A stretch of 64,000 bases of DNA, from NCBI GenBank assembly GCA_023055355.1, contig JALJCS010000010.1, positions 23,017,001-23,081,000 on the forward strand, written 5' to 3'. Position 1 is the stretch's first letter; each line of letters starts with the position of its first letter. The DNA is from Agelaius tricolor (lineage: Eukaryota; Chordata; Aves; Passeriformes; Icteridae). Under the pieces are notes generated by a model. It made no database searches. It was not told where the DNA came from and was given only the letters and a program-made list of their open reading frames with translations. Positions 1-15,833 of the stretch are shown piece by piece. The position numbers were made by a program, and so were the translations under genes.

Positions 1-2001
1 CATATGGGGGTGAAGCAATAGTTCCACATTTTCATTCTTGTATTTATCACCAAATGCTATTTGTGACCCACTAGATGTATGAATACAGCTTCAGCTCACT
101 TACAAAACTGAACCCCTATCTCACAGGTCTGTAATTTCAATGCTAGCAAACTATTTCCAGCAAAGAAACATATTTAGAAGTAGCTACCATTCACTTACAT
201 CTCAATGTATTGCAGGTCCACAAACTCTTTGCTCCAGCCTTCATAACTGGAATTAAATTCAGCTTTTATTACAGCTATTCTGTAAAACAAAAGCATTTCC
301 ATAATAGCAGGGGAAAAATGGAAGCACCTGAACCCATAAGCATGTACATCCATTCTATTTTATGTGGCTGTTGTTCATGTGTAACATGCTGATGTACAAA
401 TTCTACAGACAATTCACATATGGGGTTTGGGGGCAGATTCATATTGAAGGGCACAACAGTGCCAGGCTGACTCTGAATGATAAAATGCTGAAAACAGCAG
501 CAGACCAGAATTAAACCTGTCTGACATTTTAGATCAGCAACATTTGAGAATAGCAGCACTGAGGAAAATTTTTCTTAATCAAATCCCAGGTGATACACAG
601 GAGGGGAGAATGACGACGTTATCAAGCCAATTCCTCAGCAAAAAGAAGCTCAAGGTTCCTCTGACTAAGATAAGAATATGACACATTAAATTTAAATTTT
701 TAGAGCTATGGTAAATTTTAAGCTGGTAGAAGGAGAGTGATTGGCTGCAGTGAAAATTAATTTTTCTGTATACTTAGAGAAAAAGGTAAAAGGTAGTCAG
801 AGCAGGACTAATTTTTCCCTTGCAGAGATTGTCCTGCTGACATTATTTCCCCCTTCACCCTGACATTCAGACTCAAAGCTAAAAGACCGTGAATAAAAAG
901 GGAAAGATGCATGAAAGAGAATAAAAATATCAGCTAATCCACAACTTTTAAAAAGAAAGAAACAAACAAAAATATTTTTCTTTAATTTCTTGCAAGCTGA
1001 AAGAAAATGCTAAATTGTCCTACAGGCATAATCTACTTTCTAATTGAAATATATGCAACTGTTACTGTGCACTGCATTATTAAATGTAACTCAGTAATAC
1101 AATTTGCCTTAATGATAACTGTATAATAACCACAATGAAATATCATATATGATGTTTTAATGAGGATTATGGCATGTTAATTTTAAACTGAACAATAGGG
1201 CGTGCAATGTAATCCATGCCCTGTGTGCAGTTCAGCAGCTGCTAACGTGTTGCACTCATTCGTACTTGTGCCTGGCATAGGTAAATAATGACCCAATTAC
1301 AGAGCTGCTTGGTACAAATATTTATGATGGCAACTACTTTTCAGAGCACTGAAATAAAATTCTGAGGGCCCCATTCTACCATTTTCTTGATCTTTTGTGC
1401 TTCTACCACAAGGACAACATTTACAGCACCAGTGTTCTTCCATTTATGTACTTTTACTTGGGAGTGCATAAGTCAACTGCCCAATATGGGCCATATTGAC
1501 TGGTCTGAATAAAAGTTTTCTTTTCATTCCACATAAAAAGTTTCAGCAAATTTGCTATTCTTCTATACTACTGCACAGGTCTGAAACCAGTTCTCCTCAG
1601 TCATTTAATAGGTGATGGTTCAAAGATATAAAGGCAGGCAATCATTTCATATGATCCAAGTACAGTTTTTGTTTCCACTGCTAATACCATCCACAGCAAA
1701 CAGTTCCCACAAAGTACAGGGGTCTACAGTGGAAAGCCTAAAGCATGAAACACAATGAAATGCTGCTCCTAAGTGAGCAGGTGTTGAAGGTTCTCACTAA
1801 AGCACTGTGGCACCAAACTGGCACAATCAGTTCAACGATTCCTACAGATTCCAGGGACTTTGAATGAGTGAAAAAAACCACACACAAGAAAGATTATCCT
1901 GAATTACAGGCCAAAACAGCCATGCTTTCTTGAAAAACCTGGAAGCTGAAGGTTCAGGTAAAGAAGTAGTTGTATGCATAAGATGACTTTTTGTTTATGG
2001 G

Positions 2002-2084
2002 AAAAAAAAAAAAAACCCAAACAAAAACCTAAAACAATAGAAAACAAGCAATACAAAACCAAACAAACAAAACACCCCAAACCC
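2002..2084. repeat. A-rich / AAAC low-complexity tract
   Basis: A run of 14 A is followed by AAAC-, CAAAC- and AACC-type units over about 70 bases. It could be a degraded A-rich tail or a simple repeat; no element body is recognisable beside it. Confidence 0.6.
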
Positions 2085-3218
2085 TGCTAGGATCTCCCAG
2101 GAAAGCCATGCAGAAAGAGTCTTTCCCTTGCAGCATGGTGTCACCAAAGTGCTTTCAGCCAGAACTGAACCTTGCTCTGCAAGGCCCTGGCCTTTGGGAA
2201 AAAACAAAGGGAGCAGCAAACCTTGCCAGTGTTGATATTTTGCTTATCTGTAATCCAGATGTTTCAGCCCCTCCCTTTCAGCAAGCCCACAGATGCAAAA
2301 TGGCATCAACAAGGTTTTTTTAATTTTTTTAAAATTTATTTATTTAATGTTCAACCATACACCCCTCTCTGTCATTTAGTGGTAAATTAAGATCTCTTTC
2401 ATCACAGGAAGGCTAAGTAGCTGAGTTTTCAAAAATCCTTCCCTCTCCTCTGCATTTTCAGATGATTACATGAGAAGCAGCAGACTAATGTAAAACAAAA
2501 CCTCTTTTCAGGCTAGGAGGATATTTTAGTAGGGCTTATGACATATCCTGTTTCATCTGAAAAAAAATACCAAAAATATCATTAGCGGCACACACCCACC
2601 CCAAAAAAAGAAAAAAAAAAAGCCTATCCCCACAAATACATAAGAGGAATGATGGACATTTCTCTCCTAGCTTAACTGTCAGATATAATATGAAAATCTA
2701 AGAGGTTTTTATTGTTTTTCAGGATTGAAATATTTTTCAAAAAGAATGAAACATTTTTACATGACTAAATGCTTTCTTATATCCCTTCAATTTTAAGTTC
2801 TAACATGTCTAAAAACTAGAAACAGTAAGAGGGGGGGAAAAAAATAATTACAGTCCACCAAGGCTGAAATTCAGGACAGGTTTCCAATGTTTCTGCCCTT
2901 CCTTCCCAGAAATACACACCTTTCCAAGATAGCACCCACAGATATAGCACCCACACCCAGCAGGTTCATTATGTTGGTTTTTTTTTTCCCATGCCAGTCT
3001 AAATTGTTTTAATTGGAAAGGAAACCTGAAGCTGAAAAAGACTTCAGCCCAAAGTTTAAGGCAAAGAAAGTTGAATTTGCAGGAGAAGTAGAATTTAAAA
3101 TACAAAATTCATTTACATGAATAATTTTGAATAAGCAATAATAAATCTGGCATAAAAAAATACCATTATCTTTCAGAGACTTAATTTTGATATATCAATT
3201 TTTGGTGCTCTTTAATTG

Positions 3219-3284
3219 AAAAAAAAAAAAAAAAAAACAAACCAAAAAACGTTAACCAAACAAAAAAAAAAAAAAAAACAAACC
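3219..3284. repeat. Double poly-A low-complexity tract
   Basis: Two A-runs of about 17-19 bases are separated by a CAAACC/GTTAACC-containing spacer and followed by CAAACCC. On the minus strand it reads as a T-rich tract that gives a poly-Phe chance frame. Confidence 0.65.
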
Positions 3285-6200
3285 CATGCAAAGGTTTCAT
3301 TAAAAGGTCTAACTCAAAAAGAGAAACAAAAACCTGTAACTGATTGTTTCCATATGCAGTCAACTGCTTCCAAACTGTTACAGTAAAACCTATGGTACCC
3401 ACCTCTGTTTTGCCTTCCCTCCCCAAAATTGCTTCCTTTCTATGTTATGCTAAGAGGTCATTAAATTGATACAGGGATGTGCAACTTTCTTCTCCATGCT
3501 GCAGGCTGCACACAATGAGTCAGACTGAAGAGACATTTCTACAGGAGGAGGAGGTAGAAAGCTACCAACTTACCCACCTCAGAGCCACAAAGCTGCTGAG
3601 CTCTTAGCACAGCTAGACAACCTCCCACCAAAGACTCCTAAAACCACCCCAAATACACCTGGGTTGCACATGGTGGACACAGTACAAGATGGCTTTCTTC
3701 CACTGCCACTCCTACTTCCACTGAAGGCTCTGGCTGGCGTTCAGAGACAGCAGGAGCTGTGTTCCTGAGAGACCCTCAGCTCCCCCAGACACACTGTAAT
3801 GTGCCCAGGCCCAGCTCTGAATGAGCATAATGGCTGTTTTGAATTATTTAGGATTATATGAACAGGTCATAATGTAGTTAAATGTGCCAGGAATGAATGT
3901 GTCAGAATGTGGGTTCCTACATGCTTTAAAAAGAGGGGCTGTGTGAATGTTTATTATTTGTTTCAGCAGCTGATTACTTTAGAAGGGAGAAGTTAAGCTC
4001 CTTTGAAACGTGCTTGACTTCTTTTGCAAGTACTGAGCAATTGCATTACATAAACACAAATGGTACTGATACAGTCAATGTAAGAACGTGAGTGTCCAGC
4101 ACAGCAGATTTTCTTCAGCATGATTCAGAGAGAAGTGTTTTCTGTTAAAAATCTCTGTGCAGAAAATAGAACTCAAGGGAACCAGTCCTTTTGGTTCCCT
4201 CTCAAACACAGTTTCCACCTTCGAGGCTTGCAGGCACTCAACTCCACCACAAGTAACTGGCAACAAAAATAATCTGAGCTTTCCTTCACTACGTGATTCC
4301 CACCTTTTGGAGCATCTAAACTTCCTTTGACAAGGGCAGGGCAATAAGGAGCAAGTAAAATAGGAAAATCATCTGAGCTTTTTCCTTACAGACCCAAGGC
4401 ACCAGACTGACTGAATATTGTATCCTCTTCACAAGTATCAATCTTTGGGAAAGAAACTGCAAAAAGACATCATCCAGGACTGGAAGGTGGGAAAGATGCA
4501 CAGGCAGTTCCACAATAAAAGACCTTTTTTAAGAGGAGCTTATTTCCAGATGAAGAACATAAACAACAACATACATGATAAACATGATACTGGAATATTT
4601 TATGTTGGGCAGAAGTTGTTTTCTCAATGATGCTATATGACCAAGAAAACTGTTTTCCAAAAGGTTTCATTTAATTTCGTAAGATATGCAAGCCACTGGT
4701 ACAACACTCACAGAAGTTATCGACATAGGAAACGAAACATTTTCTCCTCACTGCCAATTCCCTAGTAATTATAATGCAAATCATTTATCAATCAAACAGA
4801 AAAAGAACTTTGCCTTTCTCTAGATTCAATGAAAGAAACATAAAACAAAACCTCATGACTTCACTGTGGAGACTGCCTCCAGTTTGAAACTGGTTCAAAA
4901 GCACTTTAAAAATAAGTTTAAGGCACACACAATAAGGTAACACTTGTACCAGCTTCTGAGACAGCCCAGACAGACTTCAACACACTAAAAAGGAGTGGGT
5001 TATTCTTTGTAGTAGAGGGCGAATGCAGTTTTTATGTATATTAAAATTTTGCGTTTGCTCTTGAGGCATTGCCCTGCATAATACAAAGGAAGACTGACAG
5101 CCATGCTTCATCAAGGAAGAGAAGCATTACAGAAGTGAGACATGTTTAAATGCTTTGGAATAAAGACCCACTGTTAAGAGTCAGTTACTCTAATTTTAAA
5201 TGTTTAAACATGGAGTATACCAAAATTCACTTAATACTTTTTGCAAGTCCTATGTTGCATCCTCAGTATTTCAGAACAGCTCACACTACAGCATCTAAAC
5301 CCTAACTACAGCTGTTCAGAATTATAGACTATTGTGCTTTGAGGATTTCACAAGTGATTTTCCCCTTTGCATCTCCTTTCATTTTGCAAGCTGATAATTC
5401 CGTATCAGTGTGATGGGGTTTGATCCCATCTTACCTTTTGTCACACAAAGATTGTGTTCTCTGTAGATCTTTTGATGATTGTCCTTAAGCTTGCTTGGAA
5501 TAGGATATTGTCAGTCAGGCACAAATGAAGCAAGGCTTTACTGTATATCCCTTGTCCCATCAACGCACTTTGAGACTGAAGTATTTGAAATATATGAAAC
5601 AGTAACAGCATGTACACAACAATTCACTGAGCTGAGGGCCTGGCTTGCTGTAGTAACCCAATCTGGAAGTATTAAATGTAAGTTATACCTCAACCAGATC
5701 AGAAGGGGGAGGGGGAGAGAAGAACACACCTTCAGCTGTAACAGGAAAAAAGATGCTGCTCCACATAACATCTATCTTTTACTTTGGAAGATTAGCTGGT
5801 GGCTTTCTTTCCCAGTGTGCCCTGGATTAATTTGGGTGAAGAAACAGACTTTTTGCTTTGGACAAGCACTCAATACACACAATAACCAACAGCTTCTCTT
5901 GACAAGCAAGCATTAAAAGGGCTGCTTGCTGTTTAAAGCAACAGATTCAAAAGCAATAAATACTTTTGTGAGTAGCTGTATTGGAGGCAGGAAACACCAC
6001 TGTTCTATCCCTTTCAATATATTCCCTATATTTCTGTCTCCACCTGCTCACTCTGTGGTCTGGATTCCCTTCAACCACTGCTTCAACAACCATGGTCCAA
6101 TACCATCAGACACAGCTCCCCATCCCCTTGCGTGGATGCTTTGGGATCAAAGCACAGCTGCAGCAGGTTGAAGACACATGTAAATCAGAATGAGGGCTGG

Positions 6201-9200
6201 TCATGGCACCTCTATGACCAGGCACAGATCTGTGTCACTGAGGTTCTACAGAACTCCTCCCCTGAACACCACACATGGCCCTTCAGAAGTATCTTCCCTT
6301 GGGGCACCAATAAAAAACATTAAGCAATGAGCAATCCTACCAAAGCTAAAGAAGTCACTGCTAACATAAGAACAATTTGAGTGAAAATTTAAGGAAGGAA
6401 ATGTTATTAGCAGCTACCTGGTTTTCCTCTTACCCAGCTCAACAGCTATAGCAGCCAGGCAGATATTTTTCTACATTTCCACCATGATGGGACTACCTTC
6501 AACTCACAAATTAACTAGCAAGGACTGGTCTAACAGGCACTCACTTTAGGTTCCAAGTGCAGCAACAACTACATAAATCAGTCCTTGCTTCAACTTCTCG
6601 GAACAAAACTAACCTAATTACACTGTGACATTTCAGCTGAAATAACAGGAAGAAAAAAAAAGGGAAAAAACTCATGTCATAAACAACTTGTTTCATAGAC
6701 AATACTTTTTTTCATTGCTTAATGACATTCTACTGTAACAAACAAATTCAGATGTTCTTCCTCCCTAAACTAGTCATTTATCTTTTAATCTTTGTGACTT
6801 CTCTTTTACTAATAAATACTGCAAAACTTCTCTCTCCACCGATGCAGCTCACTTACTGCCTAACTAACTTTTATTACAGCTGAGACTTCCATAATTCACT
6901 TTATTTCTACTCCCCATTCCTTTAGCTAATAGGCATAATTTCCCCTTTTTCTTGGGGCAGAAAACAGTATCTTCTTAGCTTGCCTCATTATTTTTGACAC
7001 CCATCTTTTCCAGTGACACATACTCTGCAAGTCCACGCTCCTGCTGTTTTTGTTTGCAGCACTATACATTTGAAGCCTCTTTGGGCTCTGGTACGTGCAC
7101 TGCAATCTCTGAAAAATTCATTAAAAAAAAAAAAAAAAGAAAAGTATAACACAGGCAAAGAAGTATCTGCTGCTTGTCCAACTTGTTGCAAACATTCAAA
7201 AAGCCCCTAGCTCCCAAGTAATTATGAAGACAGCTTGACAATTTAAATATTAAAAATGTATTTTATTATTTAAGCATTTCATAAGAAGAGCATGGAATCA
7301 CTGCAGCAGACAAAATCAAGGTACAGTCAGAATTCCAAGTGCATAGTACGACGTCAAAAAGAAATAGAACTTTCCTGTATTTGGTACAATATAAATTTAC
7401 AAACCCTGCAGCACAAAGAGGGAAATTGCCTCATGTTAACCTTAAGCTCAGAGCTCTATAACAAAGCTTTGGTCACAGCTTGTGAACTCCCTGCTTTGTA
7501 GCCATCATAAATTCACTGCCAGTGTCTACTGAGGTACCATTCTGTTCAAACTCAGATCAGCTAGGAATTTTGAATTATTTTGCAAAACAAGCAAGTGTAT
7601 CTTCCCCACCTCAGCTAAGCTTTGGTGTGTATTGCCTTGAGTAACTGTGTCACTAACACAGTAGCTCGGGATGAAAAGCAGGAGTTTGGTTTAGGGGTTT
7701 TTGCTTGTACTGGGTTTTTTTTTGAGATGAGAGATAAGAAGAAAGAATTGAGAGTAAAACAGACCCAGATGAGCATCCAGCCTCCTTGATTCCCCCAGAG
7801 ATTCACATGCACACAAACACCAACTGCCAATTTACGATTAAAGAACATCATCTTTTAATGATGGAACAAAGCTACAGCAGCAGGACAGATGCATTTGTTT
7901 CTTGAAACGTACATTACTGAAGCTGTGCCTCATTCCTTGAGAGCTGCTATGGTGGCACTGCTCTCAAAATGCTGCTGCCTTCCTTAAGAGCAGCAAAAGC
8001 AACAAGAGGGTTGTTTTAAAGAGGATTGCTCATGCACATCTTGGTCGAGCCCCACAGTGACTTCAGTCCTGCTTTGGCTTCCCCAACCCAAGTGAAACTG
8101 TCTCTGTTACCTGGCCTCTTCACAGATTAATCTTAGTCAAAAATCTTTCCTACTATTTGATAAGGGCCACAGTTTCCAAACTACTTCATTTCAAATATAC
8201 TGTCCTTTACACACCATAGAAGAAGTGTCTGTTCTCCTTCCCTCCTCCTGAAAAAGGCTTTAAAATTCTAGAGTTCTTTTGACCTTCTATTCTTTCGTAA
8301 ATTAAGGCTGGTACCCTATTTGAAGCTGAAGACAAGAACATAGAAGTTAACAGCCTCCCTCATTGCTTTCTGAGCACCACAGTGTCTTTATCTGTAGCTA
8401 TTACACACCTATCTTGATTGGGTTTCACACAGATCCCATTAAAAGTTACAGCACTAAGCATTCATGCAAGATGTGCTTAATAAGATACCTGTAGTTAGAT
8501 GAGCTTTATTTCCCTGACAGATCCCCTCCAGACCCACAGTTACTGTATGCTATTAGTCAGAGACCAACACTTCCCAGCAGCTGCACAAGCTCCACAAACT
8601 TCATAATGTGACTCCACAAAGAAGCAAGATCTAAGCAGCTCAAAGCTTCAGAGACTGACTAAATAACCAACTACTGAAGAACAGCCCAAAACCCACCACA
8701 ATAGTTTAACCAAAATGTCTGTTATTTGTGTCATCATATCAAACTTCAGGTCTAAATCATCCCAGGATAAGGGAGCATTTCCAAGATGCCACAAGGCTGC
8801 ACTGAGACATAAAACACTTTCCAAACAGTGACTGCTGGAACCTGGGGCTCCTTGCTTCTGAAAACCACCACCTTTCCCACCAGGTGCCCCACCCAGAAGA
8901 GGAGCAGCATATCCCTGATCTTGTACAGGTTCAAGCCTCTTCTTGTTCTGTACATGGACAGATTACTCCACGTTCTAACTGGTTTCTCAGCCTGTGTCTC
9001 ACTGCTGCATCTCAGCAGCTTTCTCTCTAAGGCTTCTCCCAGCCTTCAGGCTGTGAGCTAAGCACTCCATTACCAACTGCACCACTCCTGCAGAAATGGG
9101 TGGAATGCAAATAGGAGCTCCTAGGGACGGTATGGGGAGTCCTGGATACCTAGACACTTGAAGAATCAAGTGAAAAAGTACAGGTGAAGTAAACTTATTA

Positions 9201-10327
9201 GCAATCTATCTTCTTCAAGCACTGGGCAGTACTAACCAGGTACAGTGCTCCAAATGATTCCAGCATGTGTCTGAAAATCAAATACCATGCTCTGGACTAC
9301 AATGCAGCACTAGAGAGAAGCAGTCTTTATTTTGCAGTGTCCTATCTGCAAGCCAACATCTCAACAGCAAATTTAAACCTTTAATACAGAATCAAACACC
9401 TCAAGAGGCTCCTGTGCCAGAAGAAGAGAGCACAGAAATCTGGGTCATGAAATAGTGTGAAACCTATTCCAGAGGAATGTTTCTGCTTGGTCTCCATGTC
9501 TCTGGATACTCATTGAGATTTTACAATAGCTCTCCTGCCTTCCTTTTTCCCCATGCAGTCATAATAAAATTTACTAGACTTTTCTTATTTCTGCATTACC
9601 TCTTACAAGATTTGAGAAAGGACATTTATCCCTGGATTCAATCCAAAAACACACTTAGGCATACTTGAAACGTGAAGGACACAAGTGGTTCAATTGTAGT
9701 CAGTGAAACTGAGCATACACCTAATTTTCATAACGCCAGCTGTCCAGCAAAGTCCCATCTTTTTCCCATTTACTTTATTAAATTTTAAAGCAAAATGAAA
9801 ACTTTGGACCTTCTTGAAATTCTAAAATGTTGTTATTCCTTTCCAAATAAACATGACACAAGACAAAGCTTTCTGACACAATATCTAACTTAGAGGAAAG
9901 CAGAAAATCTGCCTTATTTTCTCTTCTCTAAATCAAGCTGTACCACTTGAGTTGTTGTAAGATTCTTTCTTTTGCCCCTTTTCTTCTCAGAGCCATAGTC
10001 CCTGTTCAAAGTTCCTCTTCTGTGATGCTCTGTGGTGGGATGAGAAAGGATGCAGACAGTAATACATCATGTGTGACATACCTGAGCCAGAAAGCCTGAT
10101 TTTGGCAAGAGAGCCAGCACACTAAAACTATGAAAAATCCAGATTTTTGAAGCATCAAAGCATCTCCTATATAAGTATTTAATAGATCTAAAACATTTGG
10201 AATGAAATGGTTCACTAAGTGTTCCTGCAGAAAGATAATTATAATGATGAGCTTCTGGGCAATCTTATTTTACTCTGGAAAAAGTCTCAGACAAGGATGT
10301 TTCAGTCTGAAAATACTGTAAACATAC

Positions 10328-10343
10328 TATATATATATATATA
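10328..10343. repeat. (TA)8 microsatellite
   Basis: Eight uninterrupted TA units, flanked by AACATAC and AACCCC. Short, probably length-variable. Confidence 0.7.
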
Positions 10344-13300
10344 AACCCCAGCACAACCAGTCAATCTTTAAGAGAATTAAACAGGGAAAAAAAAATTCAT
10401 TTCAAAGAAGCACAAAAGCCAGGAAATGTAGTGATGCTGTCAAAAGGCTGCAGCAAAAGGCTGAATGCATTTTATTTGCAGTAAGTTTGGCTGCACCCAG
10501 CTGGTTCTATATGTGTGCTGTAAGAATTTTGGTTTTACCTGATTTACATATATCAGTTATGGTAATTACCCCCATGACACATACATGTACTTCTTAGCAA
10601 AATATTGTTCAGATGTGCTTTGTTAGGTTGAGCTGCTGATTGTTGTAGTTCCAGAATGTGTCCTAATTGTCTGAGTAATGCTCCTGAAATACACATGCAT
10701 TAATATACATGGGGGAAGAAATTTTCATACTCCTGCAGTGATCTGTTTCAGTTGTGAAATATGGTATTTGTTTATTTACAGAGCAAAATGATCACATTCC
10801 AAACATGAGTTTGTTCCTTCAGCTCCATTGAAGTCACTGCCTGACTAGCTATAAATTTATAAATTTCACTGCAAAAATATGTTATGTACTTTCTTGGTGA
10901 CACTGATAGATGATTTCATGATGTGTTGGAATGTGTACCTAATCATCTAGACATAATGGAAATTATCATATGGCCTTTAACTCCTGTAAATTACTTTCTT
11001 TATAACCAGAAAATAATCTTCCTGGTCGTTTCTCACTCACTATGGGACTCTGAATTTTGCAGACCTTGCTATGCCAGATCTGTTTCCTCTCCTCTGGGCT
11101 TTAATTACAGTGTCTCAGACATTTTATACGTGATAGCTAAGTAGGACAAAGATGTCTCTACTCAGATTTGTCCATATGTTCCTAGAGCTACAAAGTTGTG
11201 CCTACTTTGTGATGATCAGCCTCTTTCAGAAGATCCATCTTTGATCTGACACAGCATTCTACAGATTCATATTTATTAAAACTATACGTAGAATATGAAC
11301 AACACTAAAATTTATCAACAACTCTCTGGTTTTGGAGCTAAACTGACAAGTCTGATTTCAAGTGGAATAAATCTATTGTACACTCACTCAGGAAATCACT
11401 GTTGGGAGATGTAACACAGAATAAGGAAGAAGTATCCATTTTTTCAAAACTATTAGGCAGTGCATTCAAAGAAGAGTGCACAAATGCACAAATGGTCTTT
11501 TCCATCAAAATACAGACAAAATGTAGACATGCTGAATTAATTCTCAGTTGTGATTATCACTAAAAAAAAAAAATAACCAGGGGAGGAAAAAGGGACTACC
11601 CTATTGCACATGGCAAGAGCACAGCTAAAACCACAAATCAGGCCCTGCTGGACCACCTGTGGTACTCTTTGTTCCATGAATCAGGATACTTGCAGAGTCA
11701 AAAGGTAGTTTCTATATTTATAACCCAGGAAGATCATTAGTAGTTAGGCAGTGGCAAAACTTCTATAAAAGAGAACGACATAACAATTTCAGAAGGTTGT
11801 GGTTCTTTGTTTGGTTTAGCACCTACTTCTGAATTTTCAACAATATTTCCTACTGACAAGCACTGGGTGTCTGTTTCATACTAGTTATTTTCATAGTGTA
11901 CAGGACTCTGCAATTATTTTCATTGGTGTGCATTTCTCTGCTGTTTTAAAGAAGGAAAAATACTCGTTAATAACTCGCTGTTAAATTCCAAAACTTTTCG
12001 TTTTTCAAATGAGCACTGTGTACTGCCAGTCTGACTTTATTAATGAATCTGAACTATAGAATGTATTTTCCCTTGATTGCTACTCCTTCTCTGCTACTGC
12101 AATGCATAGAGACTCTTCCCTGCTAAAAGTGCAGTGGAAACTAAGGCTAAGAAATATATGTTGTGCTTTGTTTTTTTTTTTCCCAAGACAGCAGGAAATA
12201 TATGTACAACAATCTGACAGGCAGTAATTGCTCTAAAGAAATATGGAAAAAAAGAGTCAGTTAAAATGAGTGGTATTTACATGGACAAGATGTTTATTTT
12301 TACATTGAATTATTTGCCATATGCAGTTACGTGAAATGGATCCAATTTCAATTCTCTGAATGAAGTCAACCCACATATACTGTTCAAGATCATGGTGAGT
12401 TTTCCACTGAAGAAACCATGAATATAGCAATACCATCTTAATTATGTTGCTGTAGGACATGAAAATATCAAAAAGATGAATTTAATCCTTGCCATGCAGC
12501 TCGAATAACTGCACTGAGGAAAGAGGAAATAAGATTAGGGAAGAAAAGCAACACCCACACACATGCACACACCCACATGCACTTGTTGCCAGTTCTTTGT
12601 CTATCTCAAAATCACTTGCCTGAAATGTGTGTGACCCAGAAAACCCTGAAATGAAACATAGGATGTAGTCATTGTGAGATTCAAGTGTAGGAGGAAACAC
12701 AGATTAAAAACTGAGACTGACTCTTAAGGCTAATCTCCCCCCGTTTGATCAAGCCCTCAGTGTCTTTGAACACTCCAACAGCACAGCTGATCCCCTGATC
12801 TGAACCAGCCCTGAACAAGGCAGCAGGAGTTCTGGGGTCTTAAAAACACAAACACCTAATAGATAATTATCCAACTGATGAGGAGATATGTATTTCTTAA
12901 GTACTTCCATTTTTCTACTGGTTTATGTCCTTACTGATAGTTGGTAAAATAAACTTGCTGCCTTTTAGTATATTTAAGTCAGAAAATTATATGAGCTGAA
13001 GAGGAATACCAAGAGAGAGCTAAGAAAAATAAGAAGGGAACAAAGGCAGCAGAAAGCAAATAGTTCTGTGCCCTGTTAAAGCAGGTTTGCAGATCCACAT
13101 CTACAGTAGAAATCCAAAAGCAAATACAGAAGGCCTAGAATGCACTTGTCTATTTACAGCTAGAGTAGAATGAGAAGGGATTCGAGACACCTCGCACAAA
13201 TGTACTTCAAGTGAACATTTTGTAGTCAATTCCAGACATCACTCTAGCTGCTTCAGACATCTACTGTAAAACATTGAAACAACTGAAGAGAGGTAATTAC

Positions 13301-15801
13301 AGGTATAAAAGACTTGAATAACAGAAAAGAGATGTTTGGCATTGTTTGATCTCTCCTTGCCTTTGGTGGCATTACAAAAGCAGAACATGTGAGATTATTA
13401 ATAACAGGTAGCAAGATCCCTCAAAGGCCTCCATATCAGTAAATACAGAACCACTCTAAGGAGGGACTTCTCTAGGGGCTGGCAGAATAGATCCTATCCC
13501 ACTGTTCACTGAGATTGGAGTTAATTTATTGGAAATTTACACAGTGATTTTCTCAATCAAACAGCCTTACACAGCTTATCCTGAAAGCCACTCAGAAGTC
13601 TCATGGTGCCAGGTGTGGCTGCCTTATACTGACTCCAGACTGAATGTCTCATTTGCACTAATTTTTTTACACTAAACTTTGTAAATCATCACAACTTTCC
13701 AAATAAGTGAGCTTGCTCTGAACCTAAAGATGGACATAAATGGAGCAGAAGTTAATCTCTCTGTCTTCACAAAACTCACCTCTACTGAACTGTTGTGAGT
13801 CTTAAAATAATGCCATCTGTTCCTCCTAGGAACTTTAATAGTAACTCACTGTGACGTAGTTAAAACCAAACAAGTTCCTGCTGAAGCAAATGGGGGATGT
13901 TGTGTCAAATACAAAACTAGGAAGGGGAAATAAAACAGATGCTTAGTGCATTGCTACTTTTCAAACCTGATAGATGAGCACTGAAAAAATAGTATTTCTC
14001 AATAGGTTTGTTATTTACTGGTGAAGTTGTTAAGAACTCACTAGAAAAGAATTGCACTCATGACCCAACAACTTGAATCTGTTCAATGTGTACTCAAATA
14101 TAAGCTGAAGTTAAATATTCATGGAAAAAGGCTTTATTGCTTGGCTATAGCAGAGCACATGTAAAAGACCCATTTACAAATGGGACTCCCCTGTGCAGGG
14201 GTACCAGGGCAGTGCTTCATAGCAGCTCCCTCAGGACAATCTGTGAACATCTACTTCTCAGAGATAAGCAATCCTATGACATTTAGCCAGTGTGGTAATT
14301 ATGGTATTTTTTTTTTTTCTTGTATACAACCTTTATGTATTTTTAATGTATCTCTCCAGACAGGTTCTCCCAGTGGGGTGAAGGAAAAACTCCCTCAAAT
14401 CCCTCCAGCAGCACAACTGAACTGGGAGCATCCAGCATAGGGACTTATAAGAAAAGAAAGGTGATGATGTCACCAGCTGGCAAAGATGTTTACCTTAAAA
14501 ATGGCAATGACAAACTCAACAAACTGATAGAAGGTTATTGTGAGTAATAACTGAGATTCTATTCCTGGCTCTGCCCCTTTCTTTTTCACAAGGGTCAAGG
14601 CAATCCATCCATTTCCCCCTGTATAAAATTTGGATTAGTAACATTTATTAATTTACCTTAGAGTTACAGAAAAGATTAGTTAATATCTGTGGGGTAATAT
14701 GAATATGTCAAATGGGCAATAAAGATTAAGTATGCTTCCCACCTCCATCAAGAGGCAGCTCACACCCACCTGTAATGTGTGAATTATGTATTTAACATTT
14801 TAAAGCTTCTTTCATAAATCACTCCCATTTGTCCAGAGGAACACAGATGGATTCTTGAAAAGCCCTTACTAGGAGACATGCAAAGCACCCAAATACAGGC
14901 ACAGATGCAAAGCTTGATACATTCATGCAGGAATTTTAGATTCCAATGGACTTTGCTGGTATGTCATAATACTGAGAGAAAAGCATAAAAACATTTCATT
15001 TTTTTGGGCTAAACCCACTAAACTTTTCCAACTGGAGATAGGTTTTTTTTCATTCTGTATGTCTCATATATTTCACTCTGTAAGTGTTTGGGATTGTTTT
15101 TTTTTTACATGCACATACAAACGGAAGACTTTAATTATGTATTGTATAAAATGTTGCTGAACTTGTCTAAAGTCAGCTTTTGTCTCTGTGCTATCATTAT
15201 AAGATTTATTTCATGGCTAGCCAACTAACAAATAAATACATTCAATACAGTAGTCTTCCATGTAATGAAAGCTTCCTATATATTGTTCTCAAACTACTTC
15301 TGCCTTAACGAAAACATTATTACTAACCACAGCCTAAGTGCAATAAATGTAAATGCCATGAAGATTCTACTCATTTTTTTCCCCACAACTTAATTGGGAT
15401 GGTGAGATTTTTAGTAGCTCTGCACCTCTTTCCCCTAAATGAAGAAAATCTCATTGTCCTTGTAATTCTTACTTTCATTACAACAGCAGTATGAGATGGA
15501 TTAGGTCCCTAATGAGCCTTCGAAGGAACAGCCCTGTGAACTTGCTAAGGCATTGTAGTGAGAAATGTACATTAGTTAGGCTTTGGCCTTTACAAATTAG
15601 CAAAAATTCAACATGAAAATTTCCCCCCTTCATTTTCCCACCACATTTTGAAATGCAGGACGTGGAGAATAAAACAGTCTCATGAGCAACTGTATCAAAG
15701 CCTGGTATCTGTTGTCCACTAAAAAGGGTCCTTTTTTCCCTTCATGTTTTAAGATCATTCAAGCAAATATTTTAAACTTCAATAAACTAATATTATGCAT
15801 T

Positions 15802-15833
15802 ATCTTTGCCATTCCATATCTATGCCATTCCAT
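15802..15833. repeat. 16-base tandem duplication
   Basis: Two adjacent copies of ATCTTTGCCATTCCAT and ATCTATGCCATTCCAT, differing at one base. Looks like a recent replication-slippage duplication in non-coding DNA. Confidence 0.75.

Noticed and set aside
5479..5916. 145-codon plus-strand open frame
   Set aside because: It relies on a TTG start, has no recognisable domain, no splice context and no CpG or codon signal.
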